Positions 16,292 through 24,725 of a stretch of 64,000 nt of DNA are shown here, in pieces. The translations under genes were made by a program, and so were the position numbers. Numbering within the stretch: the first letter of the stretch is position 1; each line of letters starts with the position of its first letter. The notes beneath the pieces were generated by a model that had not been told where the DNA came from, made no database searches, and worked only from the letters and a program-made list of their open reading frames with translations. This stretch comes from Chloroflexota bacterium. Lineage in GTDB: Bacteria; Chloroflexota; Limnocylindria; Limnocylindrales; CSP1-4. Location of the stretch: assembly GCA_021802825.1 (NCBI GenBank), contig JAJZRG010000002.1:1-64000 (forward strand), given 5' to 3'.

Positions 16292-17902
16292 GTGAGCGAA
16301 CCCCACTTCCACCCGATCCGGGGGGCCGACGCCTCCGACCTTGTCGTGCTGACCGGCGCCGACCTCACGGTGGCCGACGTGGAGGCCGTCGCGCGCCACG
16401 GCACCCGCGTCGCGCTCGACGTCCACGCCCGCGAGCGGATGGGCGAGGCCCGCGCAGTCATCGACACGCTGGTGGCCCATGGCGAGGTCGTCTACGGTGT
16501 CACTACCGGCTTCGGCGACCTGGCCACGACGTTCATCCCCCCGGCCGACACCGCCCGGCTCCAGGAGAACCTGATTGCATCGCACGCGGCGGGCGTGGGC
16601 CGCCCGTTCCCGCGCGAGGTGATCCGGGCGATGCTCCTGCTGCGCGCCAACACGCTGGCGCTGGGGCATTCGGGCGCGCGCCCGGAGCTGGTGGACCGCC
16701 TGTGCCGGTTCCTGGAGCTGGGGATCCACCCCGTGGTGCCGGAGCAGGGGAGCGTGGGCGCGTCGGGCGACCTGGCGCCCTTGGCGCACCTGGCTCTGCC
16801 GATCGTCGGGCGGGGCGAGGTGGAGCTGGGCGGCAGCGTGCTGCCGTCGCTGGTCGCCCTGCGCGAGGTGGGCCTTGAGCCGATGGAGCTGGCCCCGAAG
16901 GAAGGCCTCGCGCTGCTCAACGGCACCCAGCTCATGTCGTCGCTCGGAGCCCTGCTGCTCGCGGACGCAGACCGGCTGACGCGGACGGCGTCGGTGGCGG
17001 CCGCGATGACGCTCGAGGCGATGCTGGGGACCGAGGTGGCGTTCGCCGCGCCGTACCAGCTGGCGCGGCCCCACCCGGGCCAGATCGCCGTCGCGGCCGA
17101 GGTCCGGCACCTGCTCCGAGGGTCCGGGTTCCAGGCCTCCCACCACGGCTCCTCGCACAAGGTCCAGGACCCGTACTCGCTGCGCTGTGTGCCACAGGTC
17201 CACGGGGCCGTCCGGGACGCGCTCGATCACCTGCGGCGGGTGCTCGACATCGAGCTCAACTCGGCTACCGACAACCCGCTCGTGTTCCCGTCGGGCGGCG
17301 AGGTGCCGAAGGACGCGCTGGCCACGGGCGGCGGACTCGTCATCAGCGGCGGCAACTTCCACGGCGAGCCGATCGCGCTGGCGCTGGACTTCGCGAAGCT
17401 GGCGCTCGCTGAGCTGGGCTCGATCTCTGAGCGGCGGACGGCTCTGATGCTCGACCCCCGGCTCAACGGCGGGCTGCCGGCCTTCCTCACGCCCGACCCC
17501 GGCCGCAACAGCGGGCTGATGATCGTCCAGTACACGGCGGCGGCCCTGGCGTCGGAGAACAAGGTCCTCGCCCACCCCTCGTCGGTGGACTCGATCCCGA
17601 CGTCCGCGAACCAGGAGGACCACGTATCGATGGGCGCCGGGGCGGCGCGACACGCTCGGACCGTGCTGGCCCACGTGGAGCAGATCGTCGCGATCGAGGT
17701 GCTCGCCGCGGCGCAGGCGCTGGAGCTCCGGCGGGCCGCGATGGGCGACGCCGCGCCGCAGCCGGGCGTGGGCGTGGCCGAGGCGCTTGCGCTGGTGCGC
17801 GCGGTCGTGCCGCCGCTCGTCGTCGACCGGGAGCCCGGTCCCGACATGGCGGCGGCGCTGCGCGTGGTCCGCTCCGGGGCGCTGGCGGCGCTGGTCGGCT
17901 AG
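16292..17902 (+). CDS. hutH: Histidine ammonia-lyase
   Basis: 536 residues, slightly longer than the usual 510. It turns histidine into urocanate and ammonia, the first step of histidine breakdown. The electrophilic MIO cofactor forms from A157-S158-G159 in SVGASGDLAPLAHL. Other landmarks are YGVTTGFGDLA and NATDNP-type segment LNSATDNPLVF. Start GTG with TATCCT 7 nt upstream and no SD. The other hut genes follow on the same strand from 19394, but two unrelated genes lie between. Confidence 0.96.
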   Translation: MSEPHFHPIRGADASDLVVLTGADLTVADVEAVARHGTRVALDVHARERMGEARAVIDTLVAHGEVVYGVTTGFGDLATTFIPPADTARLQENLIASHAAGVGRPFPREVIRAMLLLRANTLALGHSGARPELVDRLCRFLELGIHPVVPEQGSVGASGDLAPLAHLALPIVGRGEVELGGSVLPSLVALREVGLEPMELAPKEGLALLNGTQLMSSLGALLLADADRLTRTASVAAAMTLEAMLGTEVAFAAPYQLARPHPGQIAVAAEVRHLLRGSGFQASHHGSSHKVQDPYSLRCVPQVHGAVRDALDHLRRVLDIELNSATDNPLVFPSGGEVPKDALATGGGLVISGGNFHGEPIALALDFAKLALAELGSISERRTALMLDPRLNGGLPAFLTPDPGRNSGLMIVQYTAAALASENKVLAHPSSVDSIPTSANQEDHVSMGAGAARHARTVLAHVEQIVAIEVLAAAQALELRRAAMGDAAPQPGVGVAEALALVRAVVPPLVVDREPGPDMAAALRVVRSGALAALVG

Positions 17903-17930
17903 GCGTCGTCGCGGCAGCCGCCTGGCGTCC

Positions 17931-17936
17931 TACACT
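17931..17936 (+). promoter_or_regulatory. -10 hexamer TACACT, leaderless start
   Basis: TACACT ends 6 nt before the ATG at 17943. Confidence 0.5.
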
Positions 17937-17942
17937 CCCGCC

Positions 17943-18701
17943 ATGGCCATCCGCATCGTGGACGTGACCGACGACGCGACCTTCGCGCTCGTGCCGCCCT
18001 GCGCGGACCCGGGGTTCGACCACCGCTCCTGCGACTACTGGGAGGACGCCGATCGGGGCTCGAAGGCGGCCCGGCTCAGCTGGCTGAGCGCCGCACCGGC
18101 CGCCCCTGCCGCCAAGCCGAAGCCGCGCAACCCGTTCGCCGCCGCCGACGGGCCTGTGTTCAACCCGTTTGCCTCGGCGTCGCGGGGGCCGGCCTTCAAC
18201 CCATTCGCGAGCGACGATGACGCCCCCGCGCCCAACCCCTTCGCCCCGCCGCCCAAGGCGGGCCCTGCGGTCGGCGGGGACGCCCCGCCGAAGCTCCGGC
18301 TCCTCGCCCGCGGACTCACGGTCTTCGGCTCCTACGCCAAGGTGCTGCTCGACGACGACGAGCCCGCGGCGTTTGTCCAGTTCGGCCCGCTGTCGGCCTA
18401 CCCGCGGGCCATGCGGACCCGCGACCTGTACCCGAAGCTGCCGGCCTCGCCGCTTCCCGCGGTGATCACCTGCATCGCCGCCACGGCCGCCGCCCGGGAG
18501 CGCCGGTTCGCCGCCCAGCTGATCGAGGCGGTCTGCGACGATCTGGCCGGCCGGGGGTTCTCGGCGGTCGAGGCCTACCCGGAGGTGGGCGCCAAGCCGA
18601 ACGCGACGAGCGCGGCGCAGCCGGGCTTCTGGACGAAGCTCGGGTTCGTCATCGCGGCGCCGGACGAGCGGTTCCCGGTCCTGCGGCGGGATCTCGCGTG
18701 A
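17943..18701 (+). CDS. GNAT-like acetyltransferase with four NPF repeats
   Basis: 252 residues. The first 30 residues have FDHRSCDYWED. Residues about 60-108 form a low-complexity insert in which NPFA recurs four times (RNPFAAADG, FNPFASASR, FNPFASDDD, PNPFAPPPK). The rest resembles a GNAT fold: AAFVQFGPLSAYPRA, an acetyl-CoA loop position and GFWTKLGFVIAAPDERFPVL at the end, as in N-acetyltransferases of the 'CDYWE' type. Similar proteins without the insert are known in Actinobacteria and Chloroflexota. Substrate unknown. It ends with a 4-nt overlap into a lipoprotein gene. Confidence 0.7.
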   Translation: MAIRIVDVTDDATFALVPPCADPGFDHRSCDYWEDADRGSKAARLSWLSAAPAAPAAKPKPRNPFAAADGPVFNPFASASRGPAFNPFASDDDAPAPNPFAPPPKAGPAVGGDAPPKLRLLARGLTVFGSYAKVLLDDDEPAAFVQFGPLSAYPRAMRTRDLYPKLPASPLPAVITCIAATAAARERRFAAQLIEAVCDDLAGRGFSAVEAYPEVGAKPNATSAAQPGFWTKLGFVIAAPDERFPVLRRDLA

Positions 18702-19330
18702 GGGTGGGCCTCGCCGCCGCCCTCGGCGCGCTCGGCGCAGCCCTCCTGCTCGGCGGCTGCGGCGCACGGGACGCCTCGCTGGTGCCGATGCCCCTCCCGG
18801 TCGCCGGTACCCCGGCGCCCCCGACGGTGCCCCCGACGGTGCCCCCGACGAGCCCGGCCCCCACGCTCCCCATGCCGTCGGGCGCCTCGGTGGCCCTGGA
18901 CCCCGGCCTGCTGGCGCTCCTGCCCTCGTCTGTCGGCGGGGCCCCCGTCAGCGAGGAGCCGACGTCCTTCGGCCAGGCGATCAAGGATGCGTCGTTCGTG
19001 TCCAGCATCGACCGCGCCGCCTTCCCGATCGCGGTCTCGGGCGCTGACTGGGCGTCTGGCGTCTTGGCCCATGTCCGGCCCGGCCTCTACTCGGACAAGA
19101 TGTTCGCGGACTGGCGCGCCAGCTATGACCAGGGGGCCTGTGCGCAGTCGAGCGGCGTCCTCGCCCGGGCCGAGCAGACGCTCGGCGGCCGCACCACCTA
19201 CGTGACCACGTGCGGTGGCGGCCTCCGCGCCTACCACACCCACCTCGCCAGCCGCGACGTGATCGTCTCGCTGCTCTCGACCGGCGCGCAGGACTTCGGG
19301 GCGCGGTTGATGGCCGGCATCGGCGGCTGA
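18698..19330 (+). CDS. Secreted lipoprotein of unknown function
   Basis: 210 residues. Signal peptide with lipobox LLLGGC (Cys21), a Pro/Thr linker with a PPTV repeat (about 34-55), then a globular part with two Cys (QGACAQSS and VTTCGGG) that could form a disulfide. GTG start overlapping the previous stop as GTGA, so it is made together with the NPF acetyltransferase. I recognise no family. It sits between hutH and hutU without a clear link to histidine. Confidence 0.7.
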   Translation: MRVGLAAALGALGAALLLGGCGARDASLVPMPLPVAGTPAPPTVPPTVPPTSPAPTLPMPSGASVALDPGLLALLPSSVGGAPVSEEPTSFGQAIKDASFVSSIDRAAFPIAVSGADWASGVLAHVRPGLYSDKMFADWRASYDQGACAQSSGVLARAEQTLGGRTTYVTTCGGGLRAYHTHLASRDVIVSLLSTGAQDFGARLMAGIGG

Positions 19331-19379
19331 GCCCGGGTCCGGCGGACGCGGCGGCGTCGATTGAGCCCAGCCGGGGCGC

Positions 19380-19385
19380 TAGACT
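19380..19385 (+). promoter_or_regulatory. -10 hexamer TAGACT, leaderless hutU
   Basis: TAGACT ends 8 nt before the ATG at 19394. Confidence 0.5.
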
Positions 19386-19393
19386 CCGGCGCC

Positions 19394-21079
19394 ATGAGCA
19401 CCGAGACAACCGGCACCGCCCCCTCCGGCCCGCGCCCCGTCCGCGCCCCGCGCGGCACCACCCTCTCCACCCGCGGCTGGCAGCAGGAGGCGGCGCTGCG
19501 GATGCTCATGAACAACCTCGACCCCGAGGTGGCCGAGGACCCCGACGCGCTGGTCGTGTACGGCGGCACCGGGCGCGCCGCGCGCAGCTGGGAGGCGTTC
19601 GACGCCATCGTCCGCGAGCTGCGCCGGCTGGCCGACGACGAGACGCTCCTGGTCCAGAGCGGCAAGCCCGTGGCCGTGTTCCGGACGCACGAGTGGGCGC
19701 CGCGCGTGCTGATCGCCAACTCGAACCTGGTCGGCAAGTGGGCCAACTGGGAGCACTTCCGCGAGCTCGAGCGGAAGGGCCTGATGATGTACGGCCAGAT
19801 GACCGCCGGCTCCTGGATCTACATCGGGACGCAGGGGATCCTCCAGGGCACCTACGAGACGTTCGCGGAGCTCGCGCGCCAGCACTTCGGCGGCACGCTG
19901 CGCGGCACCGTGACGCTCACCGCCGGCCTGGGCGGGATGGGCGGGGCCCAGCCGCTGGCGGTGACGATGAACGGGGGCGCGTGCATCGCGATCGAGGTCG
20001 ACGAGCGGCGCGCCGCCCGGCGCCACGAGATCGGCTACGTCGACTGGCTGACCCGGGACCCCGACGAGGCGCTCCGGCTCGCCCGCGGGGCCGCCGCCGG
20101 GGGCCGCGCGCTCTCGATAGCGCTGGTGGGCAACGCCGCCGAGGTCGAGCCCGCCTGGGCGAGGGCGGGCGAGCGGTTCGACGTGGTCACCGACCAGACA
20201 TCCGCGCACGACGCCCTGGCCGGCTACGTCCCGGCCGAGATCTCGCTCGCCGACGCCGCCGTCCTGCGGGAGACGCAGCCCGACGTGTACGAGGCGCGGT
20301 CCAGGGCCTCGATGGCGGCCCACGTGCGGGCGATCCTCGCGTTCAGGGCGGCGGGCGCGGTCGCCTTCGACTACGGCAACAACCTGCGCGCCCAGGCCAG
20401 GGAGGCGGGCGTGGCCGACGCGTTCGCCTACCCGGGCTTCGTGCCCGCGTTCATCCGGCCCCAGTTCTGCGAGGGGCGCGGGCCGTTCCGCTGGGCGGCG
20501 CTCTCCGGCGACCCGGGGGACATCCTGCGCACGGACCGCGCGATCCTCGAGCTCTTCCCGGACGACGAGGGCCTCCGCCGCTGGATCGAGATGGCCGAGG
20601 CCCGGGTGCCGTTCCAGGGCCTGCCGGCGCGGATCTGCTGGCTGGGCTACGGGGAGCGGCACAGGGCCGGCCTCGCCTTCAACGAGCTCGTGCGCTCCGG
20701 CGAGGTCAGGGCGCCCATCGTCATCGGGCGCGACCACCTCGACGCGGGCTCGGTCGCGAGCCCCAACCGCGAGACGGAGGCGATGGCCGACGGCTCCGAC
20801 GCGGTGGCCGACTGGCCGCTGCTCAACGCGCTCGTGAACACCGCCGCCGGGGCGACCTGGGTGTCGATCCACCACGGCGGCGGCGTGGGCATCGGGTACA
20901 GCCAGCACGCGGGCATGGTGGTGGTGGCCGACGGCACGGAGCTGGCAGCCCGGAAGCTCGAGCGGGTGCTGACGACGGATCCCGGCATGGGCGTCGTGCG
21001 GCACGTCGACGCGGGCTACGGGCGCGCGGTCGAGGTGGCCCGCGAGCGGGGCATCCGCATCCCGATGCTGGGCGACTGA
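19394..21079 (+). CDS. hutU: Urocanate hydratase
   Basis: 561 residues, the typical length. Converts urocanate to 4-imidazolone-5-propionate using tightly bound NAD+. Conserved parts: [16 protein letters not shown] at the N-terminus, [40 protein letters not shown] in the NAD region, [20 protein letters not shown] with the active-site Cys, and [18 protein letters not shown] chose ATG 19394 over the upstream in-frame ATG because TAGACT lies 8 nt before it. Confidence 0.97.
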   Translation: MSTETTGTAPSGPRPVRAPRGTTLSTRGWQQEAALRMLMNNLDPEVAEDPDALVVYGGTGRAARSWEAFDAIVRELRRLADDETLLVQSGKPVAVFRTHEWAPRVLIANSNLVGKWANWEHFRELERKGLMMYGQMTAGSWIYIGTQGILQGTYETFAELARQHFGGTLRGTVTLTAGLGGMGGAQPLAVTMNGGACIAIEVDERRAARRHEIGYVDWLTRDPDEALRLARGAAAGGRALSIALVGNAAEVEPAWARAGERFDVVTDQTSAHDALAGYVPAEISLADAAVLRETQPDVYEARSRASMAAHVRAILAFRAAGAVAFDYGNNLRAQAREAGVADAFAYPGFVPAFIRPQFCEGRGPFRWAALSGDPGDILRTDRAILELFPDDEGLRRWIEMAEARVPFQGLPARICWLGYGERHRAGLAFNELVRSGEVRAPIVIGRDHLDAGSVASPNRETEAMADGSDAVADWPLLNALVNTAAGATWVSIHHGGGVGIGYSQHAGMVVVADGTELAARKLERVLTTDPGMGVVRHVDAGYGRAVEVARERGIRIPMLGD

Positions 21080-21280
21080 GCGAGGTCTTGGGCGCCTGAG
21101 CAAGCCGGGTCGTCTCGGGCCCGCCTGCGCTCAGCGAGCGAGGGGTCAGCGACGACGCAGGTACGCGAGCGACATCGTTCGCAGACTGTACCTGTCCCGT
21201 CGCCGGAGGCGCATCGAGCAGCCGGATCGCGGGCGTGCCGGGCGCTGCATCGCCGGCCCGCGACCGAGCACGCGGACCTG

Positions 21281-21286
21281 TAGCAT
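21281..21286 (+). promoter_or_regulatory. -10 hexamer TAGCAT, leaderless ftcD
   Basis: TAGCAT ends 7 nt before the ATG at 21294. Confidence 0.45.
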
Positions 21287-21293
21287 CGGCGCC

Positions 21294-22268
21294 ATGCTGG
21301 TCGAAAGCGTCCCCAATGTCTCCGAGGGCCGTCGTCTCGACGTCGTCGAGCGGCTGGCCGGCGCACTCGTTTCCGTCCCCGGCGTCTACCTGCTCGACCG
21401 CACCTCTGACGCCAGCCACAACCGCTCCGTGTTCACGGTCGCCGGCGAGCACGAGGCGGTCACAGCCGGGCTCGAGCGCATGGTTGCCTCGGCCATCGAC
21501 GAGATCGACATGGACGGGCAGTTCGGCGAGCACCCCCGGATCGGCGCCGTGGACGTGGTGCCCTTCGTCCCCCTCGGTGACACGACCCTCGACGCCTGCG
21601 TCGAGCTGGCCCGCAGCTTCGGCCAGCGCATCGCGACGCACTACCAGCTGCCGGTCTACCTGTACGCGGCGGCGGCAACACGGGCGGACCGCGTGAAGCT
21701 GGCCGACGTCCGGCGGGGCCAGTACGAGGGGCTCAAGGTCGAGATCGGCCAGAACGGCCGTCAGCCCGACTTCGGCCCTGCGCGGACACATCCCCGCGCC
21801 GGCGCCGTCGCTGTCGGCGCCCGGCCGTTCCTCATCGCCTGGAACATCAACCTCGAGTCGTCTGACGTGGAGCTGGCCAAGCGCATCGCCCGCCGGGTCC
21901 GCGAGTCGGGCGGCGGCCTCCCCCGCCTCCAGGCGAACGGCTTCCGGGTCGAGGAGCCCGAGCGCGGCCACCCGGTCCGCGCCCAGGTCTCGATGAACCT
22001 GCTCGACTTCCGCGTGACACCGCTGTGGCGCGTGTGGGAGGCCGTCGCGGAGCTGGCCGCCGAGGACGGCGTGGCGCTCGCGGAGTCCGAGCTGATCGGC
22101 CTCGCGCCGCTCGCCGCCCTGACCGCCGTCGCCGACCACGCCGGCACCTCGGAGGACGCGCCGGTCGAGACCCGCCTCGCCGCGGCCGCCGAGGCCATCC
22201 GGCTGCGCGACTTCTCCCCTCTGATGGCCCTCGAGCTGCGACTCGCCGACGCCCGCCGCCGCACGTGA
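21294..22268 (+). CDS. ftcD: Glutamate formimidoyltransferase
   Basis: 324 residues, the size of the free-standing transferase rather than the bifunctional mammalian enzyme. It moves the formimino group of N-formimino-glutamate to tetrahydrofolate, releasing glutamate. Signature segments are ESVPNVSEGRR at the start, DRTSDASHNRSVFTVAG with the catalytic His, and GEHPRIGAVDVVPFVPL. The cyclodeaminase half is probably the gene at 11251. The stop overlaps the hutI start as GTGA. Confidence 0.95.
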   Translation: MLVESVPNVSEGRRLDVVERLAGALVSVPGVYLLDRTSDASHNRSVFTVAGEHEAVTAGLERMVASAIDEIDMDGQFGEHPRIGAVDVVPFVPLGDTTLDACVELARSFGQRIATHYQLPVYLYAAAATRADRVKLADVRRGQYEGLKVEIGQNGRQPDFGPARTHPRAGAVAVGARPFLIAWNINLESSDVELAKRIARRVRESGGGLPRLQANGFRVEEPERGHPVRAQVSMNLLDFRVTPLWRVWEAVAELAAEDGVALAESELIGLAPLAALTAVADHAGTSEDAPVETRLAAAAEAIRLRDFSPLMALELRLADARRRT

Positions 22269-23632
22269 GCCTGCGGCTGATCGAGGGCGGCCGGAGCCAG
22301 AGCGCCGCCCCCGGGCTCCTGATCCACGGCGCCTCGCAGATCGCCACCCTTGCCGGCGGGCTCCACCGCGGCCCGACCCAGGGCGAGCTCGGGCTCCTCG
22401 ACGCGGAGGCCGTCGGCGGCCCGGGGTCCCCCGCGGCGCCTGCCATCGCCTGTTGGGAGGGCCGGGTCGTCGGCGTCGGACGGCGCGACGAGGTCGAAGC
22501 GCGGCTCGAGGCCAGCGGCTACAGCCTCTCCCGCTTCGCCCGCCTCGACGCCGACGGTGGCGTCCTCACCCCCGGGCTCGTGGACCCGCACACGCACCTG
22601 TTGTTCGCCGGCACGCGCGAGCGTGAGCTGGTGCTCCGCCAGCAGGGGGCGGGCTACCTGGACATCCTCCAGGCAGGCGGCGGGATCCTGTCCACGGTGG
22701 CGGCGACCCGGGCCGCGGACGAGGAGACGCTGGCCGCGCACGGCCGCCGCTGGCTCGACGAGATGCTCCGCCACGGCGTCACCACGGTGGAGGCGAAGTC
22801 CGGCTACGGCCTCGACCTGCCGACCGAGCTTCGGCTCCTCGAAGTCGCCCACCAGCTTGGGCTCGAGGGTCCGGTCGAGGTCGTGCCGACCTTCCTGGGC
22901 GCCCACGCCGTCCCGGGGGAGTACCGCTCCCGGCCGGACGGCACCGAGGCCTACGTGCGCCACGTCATCGAGGACCAACTGCCGGGGGTCGCCGCGCAGG
23001 GCCGCGCCCGGTCGTGCGACGTGTTCTGCGAGCGCGGCGTGTTCAGCGCGGACCACAGCCGGCGCATCCTCCGCGCTGCGATGGGCTTCGGCATGGCCGT
23101 CCGGCTCCACGCCGACGAGCTGGCCCCCTCGGGCGGCGCCGAGCTGGCGGCGGAGCTCGGGGCGCTGTCCGCGGACCACCTCCACGTCCCGTCCGACGAG
23201 GGCCTGGCGGCGCTGGCGGAGGCCGCGACTAGCGCCCACCCCACGGTCGCGACGCTGCTCCCCGCCACGACCTGGTTCCTCATGGCCGAGGAGGCGGCAC
23301 CGGCCCGCCGGTTCATCGATGCTGGCGTCCCGGTGGCGCTGGGCACGGACTTCAACCCGGGGACCTCGCCCACGCCCAACCTGCCGTTGGTCATGACCAT
23401 CGCCTGCCTTGAGATGGGCCTCTCCCCCTCGGAGGCCCTGGCCGCCGTGACGGTCAACGCCGCGCACGCCGTCGGCGTCGCCCGCGATGTGGGATCGCTC
23501 GAGCCCGGGAAGCAGGCCGACATCGTCGTGTGGCGGGCGCGCGATGTCGGCGAGCTGCCGTACTGGGTCGGCGCGGACCTAGTGGCGGTGGTCGTGAAGC
23601 GCGGCCGCGTCGTGTACCGCCCGGGCACCTGA
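22265..23632 (+). CDS. hutI: Imidazolonepropionase
   Basis: 455 residues from the GTG at 22265, which overlaps the ftcD stop; this is somewhat longer than the usual 400-420 because of the N-terminal part. It opens the imidazolone ring to give N-formimino-glutamate. Amidohydrolase metal ligands are visible: GLVDPHTHLLFAGTR (HxH), the VEAKSGYGLD segment, PTFLGAHAVP, RLHADELAPSGG and ALGTDFNPGTSPTPNLP. It completes histidine to formimino-glutamate next to hutU and ftcD. Confidence 0.96.
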   Translation: MSLRLIEGGRSQSAAPGLLIHGASQIATLAGGLHRGPTQGELGLLDAEAVGGPGSPAAPAIACWEGRVVGVGRRDEVEARLEASGYSLSRFARLDADGGVLTPGLVDPHTHLLFAGTRERELVLRQQGAGYLDILQAGGGILSTVAATRAADEETLAAHGRRWLDEMLRHGVTTVEAKSGYGLDLPTELRLLEVAHQLGLEGPVEVVPTFLGAHAVPGEYRSRPDGTEAYVRHVIEDQLPGVAAQGRARSCDVFCERGVFSADHSRRILRAAMGFGMAVRLHADELAPSGGAELAAELGALSADHLHVPSDEGLAALAEAATSAHPTVATLLPATTWFLMAEEAAPARRFIDAGVPVALGTDFNPGTSPTPNLPLVMTIACLEMGLSPSEALAAVTVNAAHAVGVARDVGSLEPGKQADIVVWRARDVGELPYWVGADLVAVVVKRGRVVYRPGT

Positions 23633-23799
23633 CGGAGCAGAGGCGGCGCGCCTCAGGCCGCCACGAGCCCGACCGCGAGCAGCTCCTGCGCGCGGCGGTG
23701 GGTCACGATCGCGCCCGGCCGCAGCCTCGTTCTCCGCGCAAGTGCGCCGCCGTCGCACCCGCGACGGCCAGCATCCCCCACCCAAGCGGCGTCTCGGCG

Positions 23800-24474
23800 T
23801 CAGGCCTTGCCGCGCGACTCCAAGAGCACCGTGGTGGTCTCGCTGGGCAGGCCCGACATCGAGACCGAGAGCTTGGGCTGCACAGCCGGCTGGGCGCCGC
23901 CCATCTCGTGGAGGAACTGTTTCATCGCCTCGTCGCAGTCTGACTCCACCTCGCAGACCGGCATCGGCACCACGATCTTGGGCTCCAGCTGGGCGATGAG
24001 CGCCGCAGCCGTCGCGGCGGACAGGGCCCCGCCCACGGGCACGCACGCGATGTCCACGGGCCCGACGTCGGCGAGCTTCTCCTGCGTCAGCTCGTGCCCG
24101 ATGTCCCCAAGGTGGATGGTGTGGAGCCCGTCGAGCTCCGTCACGAACGCGGTCTGCTTGCCGCGCTTGGCTCCACGCTCGCCGTCGCGGTACGTGCGCA
24201 CCCCGGTGATCAGGGCGTCGTGGACCTCGTACTCGCCGGGCCCGTCCAGAACGAACGCGGGCTCGAGGCTGGTCGGGATGGCGGTGCCGCCGTCGCGGGA
24301 CACCTTGATGGGCTTCTTGCCCAGACCCGCGTCATCGGGATGGCTGAAGGTGATGACGTCGGCGACCATGCCGCGTCCGGTCGGGCCGACGATTGAGGGG
24401 TAGGGATCGTTGACGACGACGGCGTCGCGGCCCTTGAGCCGAATGCAGGTTCGTCCGTACCAAGTGAGCTCCAT
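23800..24474 (-). CDS. MBL-fold protein with degenerate metal site
   Basis: 224 residues, UlaG/YtnP-like: it starts MELTWYGRTCIRLKGRDAVV and contains IHLGDIGHELTQEKLADVG and a later PVGGALSAATAA, all typical of this branch of metallo-beta-lactamase proteins. The usual HxHxDH motif is replaced by FSHPDDAGLG, keeping one His and the Asp pair, so catalysis is uncertain. ATG at 24474 with CAGAAT 6 nt before it. Divergent from the metallopeptidase-like lipoprotein at 24726. Confidence 0.75.
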   Translation of the reverse strand: MELTWYGRTCIRLKGRDAVVVNDPYPSIVGPTGRGMVADVITFSHPDDAGLGKKPIKVSRDGGTAIPTSLEPAFVLDGPGEYEVHDALITGVRTYRDGERGAKRGKQTAFVTELDGLHTIHLGDIGHELTQEKLADVGPVDIACVPVGGALSAATAAALIAQLEPKIVVPMPVCEVESDCDEAMKQFLHEMGGAQPAVQPKLSVSMSGLPSETTTVLLESRGKA

Positions 24475-24545
24475 CCGGGGATTCTGGCACAGGTCACTCA
24501 CCCCGGGCTTTGCGCTTGCGCTCCTGCGACCGCCCAGAAAGGGAA

Positions 24546-24582
24546 GGACCGGAGATGCCTGCCCAATTGGCATCTCCGGTCC
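24546..24582. other. Perfect 14-bp stem-loop between divergent genes
   Basis: GGACCGGAGATGCC (24546-24559) and GGCATCTCCGGTCC (24569-24582) pair perfectly around a 9-nt loop. It lies upstream of both neighbouring genes, so it does not end either mRNA. A second, weaker hairpin with GGAAC/GTTCC arms follows at about 24599-24619. Could belong to a 5' leader or a small RNA. Confidence 0.6.
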
Positions 24583-24725
24583 CGAGGGAGGGAGGATGGA
24601 ACCTGAGGGGGTGTTCCGAGAAGAACCATAGGACGGGGCCGATTCAGGGGCGAGACGGCGAACGGTTAAGAAAGGAACATTCGGAGCGCGCCGCCGCGCC
24701 GACCGAGGGTGGCATGATCCCCGCC

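Noticed and set aside
19210..21099. 629-codon plus frame and a 574-codon minus frame over hutU
   Set aside because: hutU in the third frame is unmistakable; the others are shadows.
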